A stretch of DNA of 64,000 nt from an uncultured Clostridia bacterium (GCA_934129745.1 CAKOWZ010000007.1:1-64000), one strand, 5' to 3'; shown: positions 1 through 9,277, numbered from the stretch's first letter. Made by a program: numbers and translations. Notes: a model not told the origin generated them from the letters alone.

Positions 1-75
1 ATTTAATTATTTATTTAATTATTTATTTAATTATTTATTTAATTATTTATTTAATTATTTATTTAATTATTTATT
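1..75. repeat. 12-bp tandem repeat at window edge
   Basis: About six copies of the unit atttaattattt follow one another without interruption up to the T-run before the first hairpin. The block contains no G or C. It is cut by the window start, so its full length is unknown. Confidence 0.9.
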
Positions 76-79
76 TTTT

Positions 80-130
80 GCATTTTTCCTTGAAAAATGC
101 AAAAGTAGTTAGCTATTCGCTAACTACTTT
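80..130 (-). terminator. Double hairpin downstream of tRNA-Ser(GCU)
   Basis: Two adjacent hairpins are visible: gcattttt pairs with aaaaatgc at 80-100, and aaagtagttag pairs with ctaactacttt at 102-130. In the minus direction they follow the 3' end of the tRNA at 137, and the second is followed by A/T-rich sequence. This fits a transcription terminator for the serine tRNA unit. Confidence 0.7.
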
Positions 131-136
131 ATTTCC

Positions 137-228
137 TGGCGGAGGCGAGAAGATTCGAACTTCCGCGGCCCTTAACGAACCCTAATTGTTTAGCAAACAA
201 TCCCCTTCAGCCTCTTGGGTACGCCTCC
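137..228 (-). tRNA. tRNA-Ser (GCU)
   Basis: The reverse complement folds as a class II tRNA with acceptor stem GGAGGCG/CGCCTCC and a long variable arm. The T arm contains GTTCGAATC and CCA is encoded. The anticodon loop TTGCTAA gives anticodon GCT, which reads AGC/AGT serine codons. It is transcribed leftwards just after the second serine tRNA, with a hairpin between them. Confidence 0.95.
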
Positions 229-246
229 ATTTTTATATAAAAACAA

Positions 247-279
247 AAAAGTACAAACTTGCCGTTTGTACTTTTTCCT
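247..279 (-). terminator. Hairpin between the two Ser tRNAs
   Basis: The arms aaaaagtacaaac and gtttgtacttttt form a strong stem around a 5-nt loop, with A and T runs on either side. It could stop transcription in either direction. It lies between the two leftward serine tRNA genes, so each may be a separate transcript. Confidence 0.75.
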
Positions 280-293
280 TTGTTTAGCAAGTT

Positions 294-385
<92 letters not shown>

Positions 386-484
386 GTTTGTTTAACAACA
401 AATATATATTAGCATATTTAAACATGTTTTGTCAATACCTAATTTTAAAAATTTGTTTGTTTTTATTCCAATTTCTTATTCAAT

Positions 485-545
485 AATAAAAAGTCAATAT
501 CAGGCTTTGTTTTTTCTTTATTTTGTCCAATATTGACTTTTTTAT
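485..545 (-). terminator. Inverted repeat downstream of parB
   Basis: aaaaagtcaatat near 489 and atattgactttttt near 529 form a 12-13 bp stem with a loop of about 28 nt. It lies about 130 bp beyond the parB stop and ends in a homopolymer run. It is the most likely terminator of the parA-parB unit, although the loop is long for an intrinsic terminator. Confidence 0.55.
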
Positions 546-674
546 TCTTTTTAATAAAATTATATGTCTATTATTTTATAATCCTTTATATTTGATTTTG
601 ATGCTTTTAATTTGTAATGTTATTTTTCATTTGTCAACCTTATTATAAAAAAATTATACTTTTATTTATACAAC

Positions 675-1562
675 TTATGTATTATTTTTTACAAGCTCTA
701 TAATTCTTTCCAAATCATCATTTGATGAATACTGAATAATTATTTTTCCACTTCTTCTTCCTGCTTGTAAACTTACTTTAGTTCCAAAATAACCTTGAAA
801 AGTATTTTCAATATCTTTAATTATAGCATTATGCTGTACATCTTTTTTAGGTTCCTTTTTGGCTTTTTTCATATTTTTTAGTCCTTGAACTTTTCTTTCA
901 ATATCACGAACACTTAGACCTTTTTCAATAATTTCCATTGCAATTTCGTATTGAGTATCAGGATCATCAAAATATAGTAATTGTCTTGCATGACCTTCAG
1001 AAATTTTGCCTTCTACAACTAAATCCATTACTTTTGAGTCTAAATTTAATAATCTCAATGTATTAGCAACTGCACTTTGACTCATTCCAATAGTCTCAGC
1101 TAAATCACTATTTGATAAGCCATATTCGTCCATCAATTCTTTATAGCTTTTAGCTTTTTCAATTGCATTCAAATCTTCTCTTTGTATATTTTCAATCAAA
1201 GCAATTTCCTTATTTCTTCTTTCTGCATCATCCCTTACGATACATGGAATTTCTTCTAAACCTGCTATTTTAGCTGCTCTCCATCTTCTCTCACCTGCAA
1301 TGATTTCATAAAAATCATCTTTTTTTGTTACAATAATAGGTTGAATAACACCATATCTTTTAATTGATTCAGATAATTCATTTAAGCTTTCTTCATTAAA
1401 GTTTCTTCTAGGTTGATTTTTATTTGGTTCAATATCAATTATTTTAATTTTATGAACAACCTCTTCTCCATCTTTTACTTGTTGTTGAATTACTTCTTCA
1501 TCAATTACATTATCATTAAATAAAGCCCCTAATCCTTTGCCTAAGCCTGTTTTTTTTGCCAT
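675..1562 (-). CDS. parB: Chromosome partitioning protein ParB (Spo0J)
   Basis: This 295-residue protein is the centromere-binding CTPase that loads on parS sites and helps segregate the origin. The N-terminal ParB domain carries PRRNF near residue 51 and the CTP-binding signature GERRWR at residues 90-95. A helix-turn-helix follows around residues 148-172 (LSNSDLAETIGMSQSAVANT) and a C-terminal dimerisation segment ends the protein. Length is normal for Firmicutes ParB. The gene follows parA with a 44-bp gap and shares its direction, so the two are probably co-transcribed. Only an N-terminal stretch of basic residues and LGKGLGALF, usual for the family, precedes the domain. No parS palindrome was seen in the window. 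Confidence 0.95.
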   Translation of the reverse strand: MAKKTGLGKGLGALFNDNVIDEEVIQQQVKDGEEVVHKIKIIDIEPNKNQPRRNFNEESLNELSESIKRYGVIQPIIVTKKDDFYEIIAGERRWRAAKIAGLEEIPCIVRDDAERRNKEIALIENIQREDLNAIEKAKSYKELMDEYGLSNSDLAETIGMSQSAVANTLRLLNLDSKVMDLVVEGKISEGHARQLLYFDDPDTQYEIAMEIIEKGLSVRDIERKVQGLKNMKKAKKEPKKDVQHNAIIKDIENTFQGYFGTKVSLQAGRRSGKIIIQYSSNDDLERIIELVKNNT

Positions 1563-1606
1563 TTAAATTCCTCCTATTTCTGAATTTTTGTTATGTTTAC
1601 ATAATT

Positions 1607-2389
1607 TTATTTCATATGTCTACCTTTTGATTCATTTACTTTTATTAATTCTTTTGTGAATTTTTCATAACATTTTGAACCTTTTGAACGAGCATCATAC
1701 ATACAAATAGGCATTCCATAGCTTGGAGCTTCGCTTAACTTGACATTTCTTGGTATAACAGTTTTGTATACTTTATCATCAAAATAATTTTTAACTTCTT
1801 TTACAACTTGGTTTGATAAATTTGTTCTCGCATCATACATTGTCAATAATGCCCCTTCAATTGACAAACTCTTATTCATTCTTTTCTTTACCAAATTAAT
1901 TGTATTAATAAGTTGTCCCAATCCTTCAAGTGCATAATATTCACATTGAATAGGAATTAAAACACTATCAGATGCTGTAAATGCATTTAGTGTTACTAAC
2001 CCTAATGATGGTGGGCAATCAATTATTATATAATCATAATTTTCCTTGAATTTATCTAGTTTTTCCTTTAATTTATATTCTCTCTGATTCGCAGAAACAA
2101 GCTGAACTTCAGCTCCTGCAAGGTTTATGTTTGATGGACATACTTCTAAATTTTTTACTTCTGTTTTTTGAATTGTATTTTCTATATCAACTCCATCAAC
2201 TAAAACATCATATACAGAGAATTGAACTGATTTATCAACACCTACACCACTTGTTGCATTTCCTTGTGGATCTGTGTCAATTAATAAAACTCTTTTACCT
2301 TTTTTAGCAAGTGAAGCACTTAAATTGACTGCTGTTGTAGTCTTTCCAACTCCTCCCTTTTGGTTTGCTACTGAAATTATTTTTCCCAC
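1607..2389 (-). CDS. parA: Chromosome partitioning ATPase ParA (Soj)
   Basis: This 260-residue deviant Walker A ATPase works with ParB in origin segregation and, in Bacillus-type systems, in control of DnaA. KGGVGKTT at residues 10-17 is the deviant Walker A motif with its signature lysine. DTDPQG follows at about residue 38, and DYIIIDCPPSLG is the Walker B region. IPRNVKLSEAPSYG near residue 213 is a hallmark of chromosomal Soj proteins. The gene is first of the parA-parB pair. It begins after an A/T-rich 127-bp spacer that includes the terminator of the upstream rsmG unit. Confidence 0.95.
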   Translation of the reverse strand: MGKIISVANQKGGVGKTTTAVNLSASLAKKGKRVLLIDTDPQGNATSGVGVDKSVQFSVYDVLVDGVDIENTIQKTEVKNLEVCPSNINLAGAEVQLVSANQREYKLKEKLDKFKENYDYIIIDCPPSLGLVTLNAFTASDSVLIPIQCEYYALEGLGQLINTINLVKKRMNKSLSIEGALLTMYDARTNLSNQVVKEVKNYFDDKVYKTVIPRNVKLSEAPSYGMPICMYDARSKGSKCYEKFTKELIKVNESKGRHMK

Positions 2390-2469
2390 TTTTCATAACC
2401 CCCATATCTTTTTTCTTTCTCTAATATAATATAAAATCTTTTAATAGATGTCAATATAATTTTTCAAAA

Positions 2470-2506
2470 ATTAAATAAACCTTTGTAAATTTTACAAAGG
2501 TTTATT
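2470..2506 (-). terminator. Terminator after rsmG
   Basis: aaataaacctttgtaa and ttacaaaggtttattt pair almost perfectly over 16 bp around a short loop, just beyond the rsmG stop codon. It separates the rsmG transcript from parA, which starts about 80 bp further left. Confidence 0.8.
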
Positions 2507-2516
2507 TAAAACATTT

Positions 2517-3260
2517 TTATTCAATTGGCTCTTTTGAAGGCGTTCCAGCCTTTCTTGGATATTTGTTTGAAATATTTTCTATTTTTTTAATAATAATTAT
2601 ATTTCTTCCATAATCTGTACCTGGTAATTCAAATTTTTCAACAAGTTCTATTTTTCCCTTTAAAACTTCCAAAGCTCTATTAGATTTTTTTAATTCTTCA
2701 TCAATGTTTGCTCCCTTCATACATATACAATATCCTCCAATCTTAACAAATGGTAACATGTATTCTAAGAGAATATTTAATGGTGCAACAGCTCTTGATG
2801 TTGCGACATCAAATTCTTCTCTATATTCCTTATTTTTTGCTATTTCTTCTGCTCTACCATGAATTGTATCTACATTTTTTAATTGATTTTGATTAATAAC
2901 TTCATCTAAAAATTTTATTCTTTTATTTAGGGAATCCATTAAAATAAATTTTGTATCTTCTCTATAAATACATAATGGTAATCCAGGAAATCCAGCTCCT
3001 GTTCCAACATCAATAACTTTTGAATCTTTTTTTATATATTTTTGTATTGTTAATGAATCAACAAAATGTTTCATGATAATATCATTTGGCTCAACTATAG
3101 CTGTCAAATTCATCTTTTCATTCCATTCAATCAATAAATTCATATATTTATAATACTTTTTTGCTTGCTGTTCATTAATTTCAATATTTATTTCTTTACA
3201 TTTTTCAATTAAAATTTTTGAAAAATCATCATATTTCACTTTTTTCATCTCCTTATTCAC
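2517..3260 (-). CDS. rsmG: 16S rRNA (guanine-N7) methyltransferase RsmG
   Basis: RsmG (GidB) methylates G527 of 16S rRNA using S-adenosylmethionine. The 247-residue protein shows the family core: an N-terminal helical part with YYKYMNLLIEWNEKMNLTAI, then the SAM-binding loop DVGTGAGFPGLPL near residue 85, and RAVAPLNILLEY further on. It follows mnmG with a 36-bp gap in the conserved mnmE-mnmG-rsmG order. An inverted repeat terminator sits directly after the stop. The C-terminal tail (RKAGTPSKEPIE) is the usual end of the family, so the gene looks intact. Confidence 0.95.
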   Translation of the reverse strand: MNKEMKKVKYDDFSKILIEKCKEINIEINEQQAKKYYKYMNLLIEWNEKMNLTAIVEPNDIIMKHFVDSLTIQKYIKKDSKVIDVGTGAGFPGLPLCIYREDTKFILMDSLNKRIKFLDEVINQNQLKNVDTIHGRAEEIAKNKEYREEFDVATSRAVAPLNILLEYMLPFVKIGGYCICMKGANIDEELKKSNRALEVLKGKIELVEKFELPGTDYGRNIIIIKKIENISNKYPRKAGTPSKEPIE

Positions 3261-3296
3261 ATTTTATGTTGTATTTTAAGCACTTTTGTTTCTATA

Positions 3297-5189
3297 TTAA
3301 TTCAAATTTGTATTTTTAGATTTTTCCTGTTCTATGTAAATATGTAAAACACTAATATCAGCTGGTGAAACCCCTGAAATTCTTGATGCTTGTCCTATTG
3401 ATGTTGGTCTTATTTTATCAAGTTTTTGTCTTGCTTCTAATCTAAGCCCTTTAATATCTGAATAAACTATATCGTTAGGTATTTTCTTTTTCTCTAATTT
3501 CTTAAATTTTTCTACTTGAGATTCTTGAAGTTTAATATATCCTTCATATTTTACTTGAATCTCTACTTCCTCTGCTTCTTCCTCACTTAATTCTGGTCTT
3601 TCTGGGTCTATGTCCTTTAATTTTTTATAATTCAATTCACTTCTTTTTAGTAAGTCTATTAATTTTACTCCACCGCTAATTGTTGATGAATTATTTTTTT
3701 TCAAAAAGTCATTAACCTCAATTGTAGGCTTGATTACAGTTTGTTTCATTCTTTCTTTTTCACATGAAATTCTGTCTCTTTTTTCACAGAATTTTTTGTA
3801 TCTTTCTTCAGATATTAATCCAACTTTATATCCAATATCAGTCAATCTTAAATCTGTATTATCTTGTCTTAATAACAATCTATATTCTGCTCTTGATGTC
3901 ATCATTCTATATGGCTCATTTGTTCCTTTTGTAACAATATCATCAATTAAAACTCCTATATATGCTTGTGATCTATCAAGTATTACTGGTTCTTCACCTT
4001 TTAGTTTTAATGAAGCATTGATTCCTGCAATTATACCTTGTGAAGCAGCTTCTTCATATCCAGATGTACCATTAATCTGTCCAGCAAAAAACATGTTTTC
4101 AATTTTTTTATGTTCCAAACTTAGTTTCAATTCGGAAGGATCAATGCAATCATATTCAATTGCATATGCAGGACGTGTAAACTCAACATTTTCAAGTCCA
4201 GCAATAGTTCTATACATTTCAATTTGAACATCTTCTGGTAAAGAAGAACTCATACCTTGAACATACATTTCATCAGTGTTTCTACCCATTGGTTCTATAA
4301 AAATTTGATGTCTTTCTTTATCTGCAAATCTAACAACTTTATCTTCTATTGAAGGACAATATCTTGGTCCTGTTCCTTCTATTCTTCCAGAATATAATGG
4401 TGATCTATGAAGATTTCTTCTTATAATTTCATGTGTTTTAGCATTTGTATATGTTAAATAACAAGGTAATTGTTCAATTTTTTCATCTAATTTGTCTTCA
4501 AAAGAAAAAGCTGTTAATTTACTATCTCCTTCTTGTATTTCCATTTTTGAAAAATCTACACTTTTTCTATTAATTCTTGCAGGTGTACCTGTTTTAAATC
4601 TTAATAAATCTATTCCTAGTTTTTTTAATGTTTCAGATAATTTATTTGCTGGGAAAACTCCGTCTGGCCCACTTTCAAAAGATTTTTCACCAATATGAAT
4701 TTTTCCTTTCAAATATGTACCTGTAGCTAAAATTATGGCATCAACATCATATATTGCCCCTATATTTGTTTCTATTGATTTAACCTTTCCATTTTCGACT
4801 TTAATATCAACAATTTCAGCTTGTTTCATATATAAATTCTCTTGTTTTTCAATTGTATGTTTCATTTCCATTTGATACATTTTTCTATCAGCTTGTGCCC
4901 TTAAAGAATATACTGCTGGTCCTTTTGAAGTATTTAACATTCTTAATTGTATAAGTGTTTTATCAATATTTTTTGCCATTTCACCACCTAAACAATCAAT
5001 TTCTCTAACTAAATGTCCTTTTGAACTTCCTCCTATATGAGGATTACAAGGCATATTTGCCACTGCCTCTAAACTAATTGAAAACATAAGTGTTTTCATA
5101 CCCATTCTTGCAGCTGCCAATGCTGCTTCACATCCTGCATGACCTGCTCCTATTACTGCAATATCATACTTTCCTGCATAATAACTCAT
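3297..5189 (-). CDS. mnmG: tRNA uridine-5-carboxymethylaminomethyl modification enzyme MnmG
   Basis: MnmG (GidA) is the FAD- and NADH-dependent partner of MnmE that installs carboxymethylaminomethyl groups at U34 of tRNAs. The 630-residue length is standard. The N-terminal dinucleotide-binding motif GAGHAGCEAALAAARMG begins near residue 14. PCNPHIGGSSKGHLVREID follows near residue 48, and the central GTSGYEEAASQG segment is a family signature. The C-terminal domain ends with RISGVSPADISVL, the helical region that contacts MnmE and tRNA. It precedes rsmG by 36 bp and is followed upstream by a 248-bp spacer before mnmE, longer than usual. Confidence 0.97.
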   Translation of the reverse strand: MSYYAGKYDIAVIGAGHAGCEAALAAARMGMKTLMFSISLEAVANMPCNPHIGGSSKGHLVREIDCLGGEMAKNIDKTLIQLRMLNTSKGPAVYSLRAQADRKMYQMEMKHTIEKQENLYMKQAEIVDIKVENGKVKSIETNIGAIYDVDAIILATGTYLKGKIHIGEKSFESGPDGVFPANKLSETLKKLGIDLLRFKTGTPARINRKSVDFSKMEIQEGDSKLTAFSFEDKLDEKIEQLPCYLTYTNAKTHEIIRRNLHRSPLYSGRIEGTGPRYCPSIEDKVVRFADKERHQIFIEPMGRNTDEMYVQGMSSSLPEDVQIEMYRTIAGLENVEFTRPAYAIEYDCIDPSELKLSLEHKKIENMFFAGQINGTSGYEEAASQGIIAGINASLKLKGEEPVILDRSQAYIGVLIDDIVTKGTNEPYRMMTSRAEYRLLLRQDNTDLRLTDIGYKVGLISEERYKKFCEKRDRISCEKERMKQTVIKPTIEVNDFLKKNNSSTISGGVKLIDLLKRSELNYKKLKDIDPERPELSEEEAEEVEIQVKYEGYIKLQESQVEKFKKLEKKKIPNDIVYSDIKGLRLEARQKLDKIRPTSIGQASRISGVSPADISVLHIYIEQEKSKNTNLN

Positions 5190-5437
5190 TTTAATTACTC
5201 CTTTTTATTTTATTTATTAGTTTACATAATTTATGATTTTACTGTTATATTTTGTTTTCTATAATTATTCTTTTTATTTTCAGTTTTAAAGATATTAATT
5301 CTTTCCAACAACGAATTAGTTGTTTTATGTATTTTTTTGTCTTAAATTCGATTCTCGTGCTTTTGCTTAATAAATTATTTCTTATCTTTAGCAGCCATTT
5401 TTTAAATTAATATATTTTATATTTTATATTTTACATT
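5190..5437. other. Intergenic spacer mnmE-mnmG
   Basis: This 248-bp spacer is mostly A/T and contains no convincing gene. A small inverted repeat (acaacgaattagttgt) lies near 5310. The only minus-strand ATG with a following reading frame encodes about seven residues and is not supported. The spacer may hold a promoter for mnmG, but none is clear. Confidence 0.5.
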
Positions 5438-6811
5438 TTACTTTCCTAAACAAAATTTTGAAAAAATTTCATTTATTATATCTTCAGAAACATCTTCCCC
5501 TGTTATTACTGATAAATCGCTTAATATTTGCTTTATTGGAATACTAACAATGTCAATTGGTAATCCTGAAGCATTTGTATCAATTGCCTCATTTACACTT
5601 TTCAAAGCTTTATCAATCTGATTTTTATGTCTTATATTTGTTATTATTATTCCATCATTCATTTCTATTTCTTTTGTTTTAAACATTTCAGATATTTTCT
5701 TATATATTCCTTCTATTCCATCTCCTGTTTTTGCTGATATTTTCAATATATTTGATGATGCTTCTTTTACTTTTTCATTATTTTCCAAACCTATATCTCC
5801 AATATCCTTTTTATTTAAAATAATAATTGATTTTTTATTTTTTATAATATTTAAAATCTCTAAATCCTCATTATCTAGCTCTTTTGAGCCATCAAATATG
5901 GCAATAATCAGGTCAGCTTCTTTAGATAATTTTAATGCTCTTTTTACTCCAATTTCTTCAATTTTGTCTTCAGTTTTTCTAATTCCTGCTGTATCAATTA
6001 ATTTCAAAGGAATCCCTTCAATATTAACAAATTCTTCTATTGTATCTCTTGTTGTTCCCGCAAATTCACTAACAATTGCTCTTTCCTCTTTTAAGATTGT
6101 ATTTAATAAAGATGATTTTCCCGCATTTGGTTTTCCCAAAATGATTGTTTTAACTCCCTCCTTTAATATTTTTCCATTTTCAAAAGTACTTGATAAATTA
6201 ATCAAATCTTTTTTTATATCCTCTAAAACAATGGAAATTTTATTATTAGTAACTTGTTCAATATCATATTCAGGATAATCAATATTTGCCTCTATATCAG
6301 CCATTATATCCAATAATTTATCTCTGTTTTGATGTATTTTTTTTGATAAATTTCCCTCTAACTGATTTATTGATGCTTTTGCTTCATTTTCTGTTTTTGA
6401 ATTAATAAGATCAATAACAGATTCTGCCTGTGTTAAATCAATTCTTCCATTCAAAAAGGCCCTTTTAGTAAACTCTCCTGGTTCTGCCAAATCTGCACCA
6501 TTTTCCAAACATAATTCTAATATTTTCTTTTCTACAACAACTCCTCCATGTGAATTTATTTCACACATATCTTCTGTTGTATAGCTTTTGGGGCTAATAA
6601 AATATGAAACCAAAACTTCATCTATTTTTTCATTAGTTTTAGGATCAACAATATATCCAAATTTCATTGAATACCCTTTAATTTCATCATTTTCCCTTTT
6701 AAGTGGAGTAAATATTTTATTCAAGATTTCAAAAGATTTCTTTCCACTCATTCTTATAATACCTATTCCTCCATTACCTGTAGCTGTTGAAATTGCAGCA
6801 ATTGTACTCAT
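5438..6811 (-). CDS. mnmE: tRNA uridine-5-carboxymethylaminomethyl modification GTPase MnmE
   Basis: MnmE (TrmE) is the GTPase partner of MnmG in wobble uridine modification. The 457-residue protein has the tetrahydrofolate-binding N-terminal domain (residues 1-120, with CEINSHGG). A helical region follows, then an inserted G domain. In the G domain, GKPNAGKSS is the P loop, DTAGIR the G3 switch region and NKKD the G4 motif. The C-terminus FCLGK carries the catalytic cysteine of the CxGK motif. All key residues are present. The gene lies in the conserved order between jag and mnmG. Confidence 0.97.
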   Translation of the reverse strand: MSTIAAISTATGNGGIGIIRMSGKKSFEILNKIFTPLKRENDEIKGYSMKFGYIVDPKTNEKIDEVLVSYFISPKSYTTEDMCEINSHGGVVVEKKILELCLENGADLAEPGEFTKRAFLNGRIDLTQAESVIDLINSKTENEAKASINQLEGNLSKKIHQNRDKLLDIMADIEANIDYPEYDIEQVTNNKISIVLEDIKKDLINLSSTFENGKILKEGVKTIILGKPNAGKSSLLNTILKEERAIVSEFAGTTRDTIEEFVNIEGIPLKLIDTAGIRKTEDKIEEIGVKRALKLSKEADLIIAIFDGSKELDNEDLEILNIIKNKKSIIILNKKDIGDIGLENNEKVKEASSNILKISAKTGDGIEGIYKKISEMFKTKEIEMNDGIIITNIRHKNQIDKALKSVNEAIDTNASGLPIDIVSIPIKQILSDLSVITGEDVSEDIINEIFSKFCLGK

Positions 6812-6838
6812 TTTTCACATTCCTTTCTTTAAATTTAA

Positions 6839-6893
6839 AAGTCAAAGCACGAAATCAGTTTATACTACATAAAACTAAAATCTGAACTTTGAC
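6839..6893 (-). terminator. Inverted repeat between jag and mnmE
   Basis: aagtcaaag at 6839 and ctttgactt at 6885 pair, with further pairing of atcag with ctgat inside the arms. In the minus direction it follows jag and ends in T-rich sequence before the mnmE ribosome binding site. It may attenuate or separate mnmE from the yidC-jag transcript. Confidence 0.5.
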
Positions 6894-6913
6894 TTCTGAT
6901 TTTTTGTATTTAA

Positions 6914-7627
6914 TTATTTTTTTGAGATTACAATTCTCCTGTTTGGTTCTTCACCAATACTATGTGTTGTTACATATTTACTTTCTTGTAATTTGCTGTG
7001 AATAATTTTTCTTTCATATGCTCCCATTGGTTCTAAAGTAATTGATTTTCCTGTTTTGCTAACAGTTTTAGAAACTTTTACAGCTAAATTTTCAAGTGTT
7101 TCTTTTCTTTTATTTCTATAATTTTCAATATCTAAAATTACTTTTATTCTTGAATTAGAATTTTTATTTGCAATTGAAGACATAATTGTTTGTAAAGAAT
7201 TTAGAACATCTCCTCTATATCCAATTAAAAAACCAGAATCCTCACCATTTATAGTAACTTCTATATTTTGTTCTTTAATTTCTACACTATATTCAAATTT
7301 TTTGTCTGAGATTTTTTCCAATAATTCTTTCAAAAAATCTGTTATGCTATTTTTTGCATTTTCAAAATCTATTGGATCTATATTTTTTTCTTCATTATTT
7401 GTCTTTTTTTCCATAGTAATTTCTTTTACAGGTTCATAATTTTCTTTTACTGTAAGTTCAACTTTAACAACTCTTGGAGCTAATATATCAAAAAAACTTC
7501 TTTTTCCTTCTTCTAAAACTTTTATATCAACCATATTTTTTGATACTTTTAGTTCTTTCAGTCCTTTTTCTATTGCCTCATTTGTTGTTTTTCCTTCAGA
7601 AACTATACTTTTAAGCATTCTTCTCAT
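6914..7627 (-). CDS. jag: RNA-binding protein Jag/KhpB (SpoIIIJ-associated)
   Basis: Jag/KhpB proteins bind RNA and are linked to cell elongation and division in Gram-positive bacteria; the gene classically follows the YidC insertase gene. The 237-residue protein has the Jag N-terminal domain (residues 1-50). A KH domain is centred on GFLIGYRGDVLNSLQTI (about residue 131), and a C-terminal R3H domain has EPMGAYERKIIH. A Glu/Lys-rich linker of about 40 residues separates the first two domains. The start overlaps the end of yidC by 17 bp, so translation is probably coupled. Confidence 0.93.
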   Translation of the reverse strand: MRRMLKSIVSEGKTTNEAIEKGLKELKVSKNMVDIKVLEEGKRSFFDILAPRVVKVELTVKENYEPVKEITMEKKTNNEEKNIDPIDFENAKNSITDFLKELLEKISDKKFEYSVEIKEQNIEVTINGEDSGFLIGYRGDVLNSLQTIMSSIANKNSNSRIKVILDIENYRNKRKETLENLAVKVSKTVSKTGKSITLEPMGAYERKIIHSKLQESKYVTTHSIGEEPNRRIVISKK

Positions 7628-8660
7628 CCTCCTTATTATCCATTATTTTTTCGATAATAATTCTTTCACCAATCATTAATGCATTACTTATAAACCAATA
7701 TAAAGCCAAGCCTAATGGTGCGATAAATGCAATTGAAACAGTCATAATCGGCATAACATATAACATACTTTTGTTCATTTGAGCTACTGTATCTAACTCG
7801 TCTGGTTCTTTCTTGTCTTTACTGTCTTTATCTTGTTTTTTGCTTTGTGTTCTTGTATTTAATTTTATTGATACAAAAGAAGAAATTACATATAAAATCG
7901 GAATAATATATACTTTATAATCATTTAAATTTTCACTTGGAACTTTGCTTAAATCTAAACCTATAAAGTCCATATTTATATTTAATTTTTCTAATAATTC
8001 TTTTCTTTTTTCTAAATCTTCTTTAGATTCTTTTTGTTCAACCTCTTGTGAGTTTTTCCCAGAATTTTCACTATTTTCAGTGTTATCAGGTTCTTTTGTC
8101 TCAGTATTTTCAGAATTATTGTTTAAATTATTATTTTCTTGATTTGTTTCATTTTTCAATTGTTCATTAATTTTATTATAATCATCTCTAATTCTTGCAA
8201 TTGTAGCAATTTCTATATATCTTGTTTTATTATTGTTATCATTATTTATTTCATTTTTATATTCTTCAACAACATTTTTAAGTTCTGGATGACTATCATT
8301 AGCTTTTTTCATGTATGTAAGTGGTTGACTTACCATGTAAAAAACAGATAAAATTATAACAATTTGTACAATTGCACTTAAACATCCACTAAATGGAGAT
8401 ATTTTTTCTCTTTTATATAATTCCATTGTTTCTTTGTTTAACATTTCAGGGTTATTTTTATATTTTAACTGTAAAGTCTTTAATTGTCCCTGAATTTTAT
8501 TTGTTTTTTTCATTGAACTCTGTTGTTTTATAGTGATTGGCAATAATATAATTCTAAGTAATATAGAAAACACAATTATTGCAAATCCAAAATTGTTATT
8601 TAAAATTTCATATAAGAAATTAAGTAAATAACCAAATATATTTGATATTAATCCAAACAT
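7611..8660 (-). CDS. yidC: Membrane protein insertase YidC (Oxa1 family)
   Basis: YidC inserts and folds membrane proteins alone or with Sec. The 349-residue protein starts with a hydrophobic helix (about residues 5-35) leading into LLRIILLPITIKQQSSM, the conserved basic groove region. Two later hydrophobic blocks (YIIPILYVISSFVSI and MPIMTVSIAFIAPLGLALYW) complete the Oxa1 core. Unlike most Firmicutes YidC there is no lipobox cysteine at the N-terminus. An insert of roughly 100 residues rich in Asn, Glu and Lys separates the second and third helices. Family knowledge says this gene precedes jag, as here. Confidence 0.9.
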   Translation of the reverse strand: MFGLISNIFGYLLNFLYEILNNNFGFAIIVFSILLRIILLPITIKQQSSMKKTNKIQGQLKTLQLKYKNNPEMLNKETMELYKREKISPFSGCLSAIVQIVIILSVFYMVSQPLTYMKKANDSHPELKNVVEEYKNEINNDNNNKTRYIEIATIARIRDDYNKINEQLKNETNQENNNLNNNSENTETKEPDNTENSENSGKNSQEVEQKESKEDLEKRKELLEKLNINMDFIGLDLSKVPSENLNDYKVYIIPILYVISSFVSIKLNTRTQSKKQDKDSKDKKEPDELDTVAQMNKSMLYVMPIMTVSIAFIAPLGLALYWFISNALMIGERIIIEKIMDNKEDEKNA

Positions 8661-8674
8661 TTAATTCCTCCTCT

Positions 8675-8893
8675 TTATTTTATAGGATCATATCCACCTT
8701 TTGAAAATGGATTACATTTTAAGATTCTTATTATTCCTAATAAACCCCCTTTTACAATTCCATATTTTTCAATGGCTTGTACCATGTATTCAGAACAAGT
8801 TGGATAATATTTACAATGTATTCCCACTGCTGAAAACATAGGAGAAATTATTTTTTTATATCCTTTTAATAAAAAAATTATTATTTTTTTCAT
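8675..8893 (-). CDS. yidD: Membrane protein insertion efficiency factor YidD
   Basis: YidD is a small membrane-associated protein encoded between rnpA and yidC that assists membrane insertion. The 72-residue protein shows the family signature: CKYYPTCSEYMVQAIEKYG near residue 27 and KCNPFSKGGYDP at the end. It lies 14 bp upstream of yidC and 10 bp downstream of rnpA, so the three are almost certainly one operon. Confidence 0.95.
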   Translation of the reverse strand: MKKIIIFLLKGYKKIISPMFSAVGIHCKYYPTCSEYMVQAIEKYGIVKGGLLGIIRILKCNPFSKGGYDPIK

Positions 8894-8903
8894 ATATTTC
8901 CTT

Positions 8904-9245
8904 TTATTTTAGAATTTCTGCCTTTTTAAATATTTTAATCATTTCTTTTTGAATTTCATAAAAATCAGCTTTTTCTATATCAACATTTTTATTCCATAAA
9001 AAAACTATATTATTTCCTGTTAAAATTTTATTTTTTAGTAATCTATAATTTTCTCTAATTAGTCTTTTTGTGCGATTTCTCTTTACGGCTTTGCCGAATT
9101 TGGTATTTACAGCAATTCCAATAAAATTTTTTTCTTGTTTATTTTTTTTGATATAAATTGTCATGTATTTCCCGTGATAAAACTGACCTTTTGACAGAAC
9201 ATATCTAAATTCATAATTTTTTTTTAAAGTATCTATTTTCTTCAT
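8904..9245 (-). CDS. rnpA: Ribonuclease P protein component
   Basis: RnpA is the protein subunit that helps RNase P RNA bind precursor tRNAs. The 113-residue sequence has the expected features: an early FRYVLSKGQFYHGKYM segment, then the basic RNR-type motif AVKRNRTKRLIRENYR at about residues 53-68, and a helical C-terminus. Length is typical. It sits between rpmH and yidD in the canonical order. The space from rpmH is about 107 bp and contains two hairpins. Confidence 0.95.
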   Translation of the reverse strand: MKKIDTLKKNYEFRYVLSKGQFYHGKYMTIYIKKNKQEKNFIGIAVNTKFGKAVKRNRTKRLIRENYRLLKNKILTGNNIVFLWNKNVDIEKADFYEIQKEMIKIFKKAEILK

Positions 9246-9277
9246 AATTCACTCTTTTTATTTTTAATTTTTAAGAA

